A stretch of DNA of 7,471 nt from Prevotella sp. UBA1378 (GTDB lineage Bacteria; Bacteroidota; Bacteroidia; Bacteroidales; Bacteroidaceae), in NCBI GenBank assembly GCA_002305505.1, contig DBRC01000025.1:43812-51282 (forward strand). The letters are read 5' to 3'. Below, piece by piece: positions 1-5,328 of the stretch; within the stretch, counting starts at the first letter, position 1, and every line of letters starts with the position of its first letter. A model generated the notes under the pieces. The model was not told the DNA's origin, made no database searches, and saw nothing but the letters and a program-made list of their open reading frames with translations. Position numbers and translations under genes: made by a program.

Positions 1-9
1 ATATTTCTC

Positions 10-29
10 AGATTTATAGCTATAAATCT
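10..29. repeat. Perfect 20-bp AT-rich palindrome followed by a short T-run
   Basis: Bases 10-19 are the exact reverse complement of bases 20-29 (AGATTTATAG / CTATAAATCT), and five T residues occupy 29-33. As RNA it could fold into an 8-bp stem with a 4-base loop followed by U residues in the plus direction, so it may be a weak terminator for a plus-strand gene left of the window. It could equally be a binding site for a dimeric protein. The stem is AT-rich and would be weak, so the role is uncertain. Confidence 0.4.
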
Positions 30-166
30 TTTTGCCCCAATTATCCGCCTGCTGCCCCCGCTTGCCTTTAGGGCTGCAATCCCTTCGGTTTTACTGTAAC
101 ACTTAACTGACATCCCTAATACGGGCAAAGGCTAATGACAGGCAAACACTGTATCACAGACAGGAA
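30..166. other. Intergenic stretch with no recognisable feature
   Basis: I see no open frame with coding character, no tRNA-like fold and no clear promoter box here. It separates the left-edge palindrome from the terminator downstream of the small heat-shock gene. Confidence 0.5.
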
Positions 167-207
167 AACAAATGAAAACGCCCGGCAGCATCACTACTAC
201 CGGGCGT
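167..207 (-). terminator. Rho-independent terminator of hsp20
   Basis: ACGCCCGG at 178-185 pairs perfectly with CCGGGCGT at 200-207, leaving a 14-base loop. Read on the minus strand, the GC-rich stem is followed by a T-rich tract (TTTTCATTTG). It starts 39 bases after the stop codon of the Hsp20 gene. The plus-strand side has no T-tract, so it is oriented to end minus-strand transcripts. Confidence 0.8.
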
Positions 208-246
208 CAATAACCTAACAATTAATAATCAAACCTCAACGGAAGC

Positions 247-672
247 TTAACCAATCTCTATCCGACGGGCTATCTTCTCTTTTACCTCCTCAACCTTAGG
301 CAGGTCTACCGTCAGCACACCGTTGTCGACCCTTGCCTTGATTTCGCTCTTGTTCACATTGTCGGGCAGAATCAACGTCTGCTCAAACTTGGTGTAAGAG
401 AACTCACGGCGCAGATAGCGGCTGTTCTTGTCTTCCTCCTTCTTCTCCTGTTTGTTCTCCATCTTTATCAAGAGGTTGCCCTCGTCATTGATGTGGACAT
501 CAAAGTCTTCCTTCTTCATCCCCGGAGCAGCCAGCTCTACGGTATATCCCTTATCCGACTCTTTTACGTTGATGGCCGGGGCCGTTGCGTTGGCTTTCGG
601 CATGAAGTCAGTATCGAAAAAATCATTGAATACTGTCGGCAACCACGCTGAATTTCTCATAATTGGCATCAT
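247..672 (-). CDS. Hsp20 family small heat-shock protein (alpha-crystallin domain)
   Basis: This encodes a 141-residue ATP-independent holdase chaperone of the cytoplasm. The family binds unfolding proteins and keeps them soluble for refolding by DnaK/ClpB. A short hydrophobic N-terminal arm (residues 1-30, with W10, F15, F18, F19) precedes the alpha-crystallin domain, roughly residues 31-126. That domain contains the VELAAPGMKKEDF strand region (45-57) and the hallmark A-R-V-D-N-GVLTVDLPK segment (113-126). A C-terminal I-x-I motif (IEI, 138-140), used for oligomer assembly, is present. Length is normal for the family. The first of two adjacent ATG codons is preferred because AGGAGG lies 8 bases before it. 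It is downstream of mfd in the same orientation but separated by 162 bases and a stem-loop, and it ends before an intrinsic terminator, so it is probably its own unit. No CIRCE operator was seen. Confidence 0.95.
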   Translation of the reverse strand: MMPIMRNSAWLPTVFNDFFDTDFMPKANATAPAINVKESDKGYTVELAAPGMKKEDFDVHINDEGNLLIKMENKQEKKEEDKNSRYLRREFSYTKFEQTLILPDNVNKSEIKARVDNGVLTVDLPKVEEVKEKIARRIEIG

Positions 673-680
673 AATTTTGT

Positions 681-686
681 CCTCCT
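681..686 (-). promoter_or_regulatory. Strong Shine-Dalgarno site for hsp20
   Basis: The minus strand reads TAGGAGGACAAAATT before ATG, so AGGAGG sits 8 bases upstream of the first ATG. This decides the start codon in favour of the first of the two tandem ATGs. A full-length SD is notable because neither mfd nor the glycosyltransferase has one, as is common in Bacteroidota. Confidence 0.8.
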
Positions 687-766
687 ATAATTTATTTTGT
701 TACACATTGTTTTATTCTTGATTGCCTTGCGGCTCTCACTTATCAATATGCAAGATGCGTACCATC

Positions 767-820
767 AACAAACATGTGCCATATTGACATAAAGGTGCGC
801 CAATATGACACATGTTTATT
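767..820 (-). terminator. Stem-loop after mfd, possible terminator or processing site
   Basis: Bases 767-786 and 801-820 form an inverted repeat matching at 18 of 20 positions, with a 14-base loop (787-800). On the minus-strand RNA both non-identical pairs are G-U wobbles, so the transcript could form an unbroken 20-bp helix; on the plus strand the same pairs would be A-C mismatches. The structure begins 14 bases after the mfd stop codon and lies about 95 bases upstream of the hsp20 start. The 5' arm starts A-rich (AATAAA) and the 3' arm ends T-rich (TTTGTT), as in terminators where the U-tract joins the stem. No separate U-tract follows, so it could instead be an mRNA-stabilising hairpin or an operator for hsp20. 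Confidence 0.5.
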
Positions 821-834
821 GGTTCATGAATAGA

Positions 835-3800
835 TTACACAGCGTTCCGGCCGCTATTGCTGATATCCATCAGCACCCCGACACCCTCTTCCACGGTTGC
901 TACATTGGCAATCACCATCGACCGCTTACCCTTCTGTTCGCGCAAGTTGCAGCGGCGCGGATACTTGCCTATATAATCAAGTATGCGGTCGAAAGCCTCG
1001 CTCCGGTAATAGGCACTCTGCGGATTCTGCACGAAGAACAGCGTCATGCGGCCTTGCTTGAGCATGATTTTCTCACAACCGAGCTTCTTTCCCAAACGCC
1101 GCAGCGGCACAACATGCATCAACTCCTCACCTACGGCAGGCACGGGGCCGAAGCGGTCTACCAGCCGGCGGCGGTATTGCTCCAGTTCAGCGTCGGTGTT
1201 CAGGTTATCCAGCTCCCGGTAGAGCAGCATCCGCTCGCTGTCGTTGGGCACATACAGGTCGGGGAAGTACATTTCGATGTCGCTCTCCAACGCACAATCG
1301 TCGACGAAGGCATCGCCCGATATACCGTTGCGCTTAGGTTCCTCGGCATAAAGGTCGGCAAACTCATCGTTTTTCAGTTCTGCAACGGCCTGGTTCAGTA
1401 TTTTCTGATAAGTCTCGAACCCCAAGTCGGCAATGAATCCGCTCTGTTCAGAGCCCAAGAGGTTACCTGCGCCGCGGATGTCCAAGTCTTGCATGGCGAT
1501 ATGTATGCCAGCCCCCAAGTCGCTGAAATTCTCCAGTGCTTCCAACCTGCGGCGGCTTTCAGGGTTCAGGTCGGCCAGCGGCGGAGCAAGCAGGTAGCAG
1601 AAAGCCTTCTTGTTGCCCCTGCCCACGCGGCCGCGCATCTGGTGCAGGTCGCTCAGTCCGAAGTTGTGCGCACCGTTGATGATTATCGTGTTGGCGTTAG
1701 GGATGTCGATTCCGTTCTCGACGATGGTCGTCGACAGCAGCACGTCGTAGTCGTAATTCGCGAAGTCGAAAATGACATTCTCCAGCTCCTCCGGCTTCAT
1801 CTGTCCATGCCCGATGGCGATGCGGGCATCCGGTATGTATTTACGGATAATCCCTGCAAGGCGCTGGAGATCGCTGATGCGGTTGTTCACGAAATACACC
1901 TGTCCGTTGCGGCTCATCTCGAAGTTGACGGCATCGGTAATGATTTCCACCCCGAATGTATGTATCTCCGTTTGTATGGGATAGCGGTTGGGCGGCGGTG
2001 TCTGTATGACGCTCATGTCGCGTGCGCCCACCAGCGAGAACTGCAGCGTGCGCGGTATCGGCGTGGCCGACATCGTCAGCGTATCGACATTGGTTTTCAT
2101 CTGGCGCAGCTTTTCCTTGGTAGACACGCCGAACTTCTGTTCCTCGTCGATGATGAGCAGTCCGAGGTCCTTAAACTTCACCGCTTTCCCTATCAACTTA
2201 TGCGTTCCAATCAGGATGTCAACCTTTCCGTCCGCAAGGTCGTGCAGAAGCTCCTTCGCCTGTTTGGGCGAGCGGGCCCGGGTAAGGTAATCCACCCGCA
2301 CGGGCAGGTCTTTCAGCCTCCCCTTGAACGTCTGGTAATGCTGATAGGCCAGCACGGTGGTAGGCACCAGCACAGCCACCTGCTTCGAGTCGCACGCCGC
2401 CTTGAAAGCCGCGCGCACAGCCACTTCGGTCTTGCCGAAACCCACGTCGCCGCACACCAAGCGGTCCATCGGGCGGCTGCTTTCCATGTCGGCCTTCACG
2501 TCGTTGGTCGCCTTCAGCTGGTCGGGGGTATCCTCATAGAGGAAGCTGGCCTCGAGCTCGTGCTGCATGAAGGTGTCGGCGCTATAAGCATATCCTTTCT
2601 CCTTGCGGCGGGCGGCGTAGAGCCGTATGAGGTCGCGTGCAATGTCCTTTATCTTTGCCTTCGTGCGCTCCTTGAGCCGTTCCCACTGGCCGGTGCCCAG
2701 ATGCGACAGCCGCGGCGGCTCGCCGTTGTCCTGCGCCTTGTATTTGCTCACCTTATATAATGAATGTATCGAGACGTAAATCGAGTCGCCATTCTGATAC
2801 TGTATCTTTATCATCTCTTGGTAGCCGTCGCCCTGCGGCATGCGCACCAAGCCGCCAAACTTGCCTATCCCATGGTCGACGTGCACCACGTAATCGCCCA
2901 TCTCGAACTGCTGTATCTCTTTCAGTGTCAGCGCCACCTTGCCGCTGCGCGCCTTGTCGCTCTTCAGGTTGTACTTGTGGAAACGGTCGAATATCTGATG
3001 GTCCGTAAACAGGCATGCGCGCATGTCGTCATCTGCAAACCCCTCGTGTAGCGTCCTATCCACCGGGGTAAAAGGCGTCCCCGCCAATATTTCCTTCAAG
3101 CGCTCGGTCTGCTTGGCACTGTCGGCCAGGATATACAGCCGGTAGCCCTTCAGCCGGAAATCCTCAAGCGACTGCTTCAGCAGGTCGAAGTTTTTATGGA
3201 ACAGCGGTTGCCGCGAAATATTGAAACGGATGGAGACATCGGGCTGCTGAGCCGGGCGGTGGCCTATATCGATGCGCCTGAACCCGGCGGCATCCTTCGT
3301 AAACTGCGGCCCGCTGACCAGCTGCACCTCCTTCCGCATCTCGTCCATAATCTCCTGCTGCACAGCCTCCGCAGCCCCTTCCATCCGCTCTGCAACCGCC
3401 TGCTGCGAGAACCCTTCCTGATAGGTACGGTCGATGGCGTCGCGCACAAAGTGGAAGTCTTTCGTCACCAGCACGCAGTCTTCTGGCATAAACGCCAGAA
3501 AGGGTATGCGGTCGGCGGCCATCTGTGCCAGTTCCGGAACGATTTCCACCGTATCGCGCTTGTCGCGCGAGAGCTGGCTTTCCACCTCGAACGTGCGCAC
3601 CGAGTCGATGTCGTCGCCGAAGAAGTCGATACGGAAAGGGTATTCGCTGCTGTACGAGAACACATCGAGTATCGACCCGCGCAGGGCGAACTGCCCCGGC
3701 TCGTATACATAATCCACCTCGCGGAAACCGAACCCGCGCAGGGCAGCGGTAAGCGAATCGACGCTGACGGTCTGTCCGAGCCGCAGTTTCAGCGTGCGGC

Positions 3801-4224
3801 TGTCGAGCTGCTTGCGCGAAACAACCAGTTCGGCCACCGCTTCGGGGTAAGTGACGATGCTCAACGCCGCCCGGCTCTCATCCCCCACCCTTGCCAGCAC
3901 CTCGGTACGCAGTATCTCGCTTGCCGCATCGCGTTGCCCGTACTTCACGGCCCGGCGGTAGCCCGACGGGAAGAAGAGCACGTTGCGGTCGCCCTGTATC
4001 TGGCAGAGGTCGTGGTAGAAATACCCTGCCTCGTCGGCATCCTGCAAGATAAAGAGCAACGTAGGGGAACACCTTTCGGCAAGAGCGCCGAACACCATCG
4101 GGGCTGACGAAGACAAAAGCCCCTCAAGGAAAATGGTTTTCAACGAAACATTTTCCACTGCCTGTGCCAATGCCTCCACTTGGGGCGACTTGGCGTACAT
4201 TGACTGTAATTCCTGTATATTCAT
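835..4224 (-). CDS. mfd: Transcription-repair coupling factor Mfd
   Basis: Mfd is a large DNA translocase that pushes or removes RNA polymerase stalled at DNA lesions and recruits UvrA for nucleotide excision repair. The chosen ATG gives 1129 residues, close to the usual 1100-1200. The N-terminal third resembles UvrB but has a degenerate nucleotide-binding loop (around LEGLLSSSAP, residues 34-43), as expected. The RNA polymerase-interacting region begins near MGDYVVHVDHGIGKF (442-456). The helicase motor follows: Walker A GDVGFGKT (592-599), DEEQ Walker B box (693-696), SATPIPRT just after, and motif VI QMRGRVGRG (862-870). The C-terminal TRCF/D7 domain covers roughly 965-1070 (SDIEMYFPDLYVP region). 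An in-frame TTG at 4242 would add six residues but lies inside a -7 promoter box, so ATG at 4224 is preferred. No frameshift or missing key motif was seen. No Shine-Dalgarno sequence is visible. Confidence 0.97.
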   Translation of the reverse strand: MNIQELQSMYAKSPQVEALAQAVENVSLKTIFLEGLLSSSAPMVFGALAERCSPTLLFILQDADEAGYFYHDLCQIQGDRNVLFFPSGYRRAVKYGQRDAASEILRTEVLARVGDESRAALSIVTYPEAVAELVVSRKQLDSRTLKLRLGQTVSVDSLTAALRGFGFREVDYVYEPGQFALRGSILDVFSYSSEYPFRIDFFGDDIDSVRTFEVESQLSRDKRDTVEIVPELAQMAADRIPFLAFMPEDCVLVTKDFHFVRDAIDRTYQEGFSQQAVAERMEGAAEAVQQEIMDEMRKEVQLVSGPQFTKDAAGFRRIDIGHRPAQQPDVSIRFNISRQPLFHKNFDLLKQSLEDFRLKGYRLYILADSAKQTERLKEILAGTPFTPVDRTLHEGFADDDMRACLFTDHQIFDRFHKYNLKSDKARSGKVALTLKEIQQFEMGDYVVHVDHGIGKFGGLVRMPQGDGYQEMIKIQYQNGDSIYVSIHSLYKVSKYKAQDNGEPPRLSHLGTGQWERLKERTKAKIKDIARDLIRLYAARRKEKGYAYSADTFMQHELEASFLYEDTPDQLKATNDVKADMESSRPMDRLVCGDVGFGKTEVAVRAAFKAACDSKQVAVLVPTTVLAYQHYQTFKGRLKDLPVRVDYLTRARSPKQAKELLHDLADGKVDILIGTHKLIGKAVKFKDLGLLIIDEEQKFGVSTKEKLRQMKTNVDTLTMSATPIPRTLQFSLVGARDMSVIQTPPPNRYPIQTEIHTFGVEIITDAVNFEMSRNGQVYFVNNRISDLQRLAGIIRKYIPDARIAIGHGQMKPEELENVIFDFANYDYDVLLSTTIVENGIDIPNANTIIINGAHNFGLSDLHQMRGRVGRGNKKAFCYLLAPPLADLNPESRRRLEALENFSDLGAGIHIAMQDLDIRGAGNLLGSEQSGFIADLGFETYQKILNQAVAELKNDEFADLYAEEPKRNGISGDAFVDDCALESDIEMYFPDLYVPNDSERMLLYRELDNLNTDAELEQYRRRLVDRFGPVPAVGEELMHVVPLRRLGKKLGCEKIMLKQGRMTLFFVQNPQSAYYRSEAFDRILDYIGKYPRRCNLREQKGKRSMVIANVATVEEGVGVLMDISNSGRNAV

Positions 4225-4236
4225 CTCGAATTGCAA

Positions 4237-4247
4237 ATGCAAAGATA
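4237..4247 (-). promoter_or_regulatory. Bacteroidota-type -7 box, proximal promoter of mfd
   Basis: The minus strand reads TATCTTTGCAT, matching the Bacteroidota -7 consensus TAnnTTTG exactly. Transcription would begin only some 10 bases before the mfd ATG at 4224, giving a very short leader. No good -33 TTTG is visible upstream. The same 11-mer, with at most one change, appears at two other sites in this intergenic region. Confidence 0.55.
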
Positions 4248-4301
4248 AGCTGCACTCGGGCTTAAAGAGTAAGCTCTCATGCCGCTCGTCCGCATTATCT
4301 T

Positions 4302-4312
4302 ATGCAAAGGTA
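4302..4312 (-). promoter_or_regulatory. Bacteroidota-type -7 box, distal promoter of mfd
   Basis: The minus strand reads TACCTTTGCAT, again an exact TAnnTTTG. It would give a leader of roughly 75 bases before mfd. A TTG at 4339-4337 (minus) could serve as a -33 element, but its spacing of about 24 bases is somewhat long. A run of nine A residues (4317-4325, minus) lies between the two elements. Confidence 0.55.
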
Positions 4313-4361
4313 GTCATTTTTTTTTAGCACGTGATACAAGGATTAAAAGGATTTTAAGTTT

Positions 4362-4375
4362 AAAAAAGAAAAAAA
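4362..4375 (+). promoter_or_regulatory. A-tract upstream of the glycosyltransferase promoter
   Basis: Six A residues, one G and seven A residues run across 4362-4375, about 35 bases upstream of the plus-strand -7 box. Such tracts can act as UP-like elements or bend DNA. The role is inferred from position only. Confidence 0.3.
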
Positions 4376-4410
4376 CACCATGATACACGCCGCCCGTCTC
4401 GAAAATTGAT

Positions 4411-4421
4411 TATCTTTGCAT
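4411..4421 (+). promoter_or_regulatory. Bacteroidota-type -7 box of the glycosyltransferase gene
   Basis: TATCTTTGCAT matches TAnnTTTG exactly and lies 25 bases before the ATG at 4447, giving an expected leader of about 20 bases. No clear -33 TTTG is present at the usual distance. It is the plus-strand counterpart of the two mfd boxes. Confidence 0.65.
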
Positions 4422-4446
4422 AACATTTTAAATAAATCTCTTGATT

Positions 4447-5196
4447 ATGCACGAAAGCGACAGTATTGTAATCATACCGACGTACAACGAGAAAGAGAAC
4501 ATGGAGAAGATTATCCGTGCCGTTTTCTCGCTGGGGAAATGTTTCCATATCCTGGTTATCGACGACGGCTCGCCCGACGGGACGGCACAGATTGTACACC
4601 GGCTGATGGACACCGGATTTGCCGACCGCCTCTTCATCATCGAGCGTAGCGGGAAACTGGGCTTGGGCACTGCTTATATCACGGGATTCAAGTGGGCCTT
4701 GGAGCATGGTTACGACTATATCTTCGAGATGGATGCCGACTTCAGCCACGACCCGAACGACTTGCCGCGCCTCTATGCCGCCTGCCATGACGAGGGCTAC
4801 GACGTGGCCATCGGCTCGCGCTACGTAAGCGGCGTGAACGTAGTGAACTGGCCCATCGGCCGCGTGCTGATGAGCTATTTCGCGTCCAAGTACGTGCGGC
4901 TGGTTACGGGCTTTAAGGTGAACGACACGACGGCAGGATTCAAATGCTACAAGCGCCGCGTGCTGCAGACCATCGAACTGGATAAGATCCGCTTCAAAGG
5001 CTATGCGTTCCAGATAGAGATGAAGTTCACCGCATATAAAATCGGGTTCAAGATAAAGGAGGTTCCCGTCGTCTTCGTCAATCGGCGTGAAGGCACGTCG
5101 AAGATGAGCGGCGGCATCTTCGGCGAAGCATTCTTCGGCGTGATGCAGTTGCGGTGGCACGGCTGGACACGCAAATACCCCCCGCTGCCGGTCTGA
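4447..5196 (+). CDS. GT2 family glycosyltransferase, DPM1-like polyprenyl-phosphate mannose synthase
   Basis: This 249-residue GT-A fold enzyme probably transfers a sugar, most likely mannose from GDP-mannose, to a polyprenyl phosphate at the cytoplasmic face of the inner membrane. The lipid-linked sugar would then serve as donor for glycan or glycoprotein assembly. Visible motifs are PTYNEKEN (11-18), the nucleotide-binding DDGSPDGT (39-46), the metal-binding DAD in EMDADFSHDP (96-98), GSRYVSG (123-129), the DPM-type NDTTAGFKCY (159-168), and EVPVVFVNRREGTSKMS (205-221). There is no C-terminal membrane domain, so it resembles the soluble, membrane-associated DPM1 form rather than the fused DPM1-GtrA form. 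ATG at 4447 is preferred over an in-frame TTG at 4441. No Shine-Dalgarno is visible. It diverges from mfd and appears monocistronic. The sugar and lipid acceptor are inferred from family resemblance; another hexose is possible. Confidence 0.88.
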   Translation: MHESDSIVIIPTYNEKENMEKIIRAVFSLGKCFHILVIDDGSPDGTAQIVHRLMDTGFADRLFIIERSGKLGLGTAYITGFKWALEHGYDYIFEMDADFSHDPNDLPRLYAACHDEGYDVAIGSRYVSGVNVVNWPIGRVLMSYFASKYVRLVTGFKVNDTTAGFKCYKRRVLQTIELDKIRFKGYAFQIEMKFTAYKIGFKIKEVPVVFVNRREGTSKMSGGIFGEAFFGVMQLRWHGWTRKYPPLPV

Positions 5197-5269
5197 AAGA
5201 CAGCCCCCTTGTTTCCCCCATGGTTTACCGGGGTGAACTAATAAAGTAGCCGGTGTATGTAACACGATA

Positions 5270-5306
5270 AAGCCGCCGCCTCGAATATCCATCAAGGCGG
5301 CGGCTT
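5270..5306. terminator. Shared hairpin terminator between convergent genes
   Basis: AAGCCGCCGCCT (5270-5281) pairs perfectly over 12 bp with AGGCGGCGGCTT (5295-5306) around a 13-base loop; GATA/TATC pairing may extend it past a one-base bulge. It lies 73 bases after the glycosyltransferase stop and 22 bases from the LruC gene stop, so it can end transcripts from both sides. The T-tracts are short on either strand, with TTTAT on the minus side. Confidence 0.8.
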
Positions 5307-5328
5307 ATATCATGCAGGATTGTTTTTC

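Noticed and set aside
172..213. Short plus-strand frame MKTPGSITTTGRQ with an AGGA upstream, resembling a threonine-rich leader peptide over a hairpin
   Set aside because: No plus-strand gene follows for it to control, and the hairpin's T-tract is on the minus side, fitting an hsp20 terminator. The three Thr codons are too few to support attenuation.
673..766. CIRCE operator or RNA thermometer in the hsp20 leader
   Set aside because: I find no TTAGCACTC-N9-GAGTGCTAA-like repeat, and no UUUU or CCUCC-like segment nearby that would pair with the AGGAGG site.
770..781. Possible sigma-54 promoter (TGGCAC, minus strand) upstream of hsp20
   Set aside because: The -24-like TGGCAC is present but the GC expected at -12 is missing at the right spacing.
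767..820. Possible invertible promoter or recombinase site from the inverted repeat
   Set aside because: The arms are only 14 bases apart, too short to carry a switchable promoter, and no recombinase gene is nearby. The wobble pattern favours an RNA hairpin.
805..2760. 651-residue plus-strand open frame antisense to mfd
   Set aside because: It mirrors mfd in codon register, has a His/Arg/Val-rich composition typical of antisense translation, and shows no domain motif. mfd on the opposite strand has all its family motifs.
4360..5295. 311-residue minus-strand open frame over the glycosyltransferase
   Set aside because: It is the codon-aligned shadow of a gene with clear GT2 motifs, and it also runs through the shared terminator stem and the plus-strand promoter.
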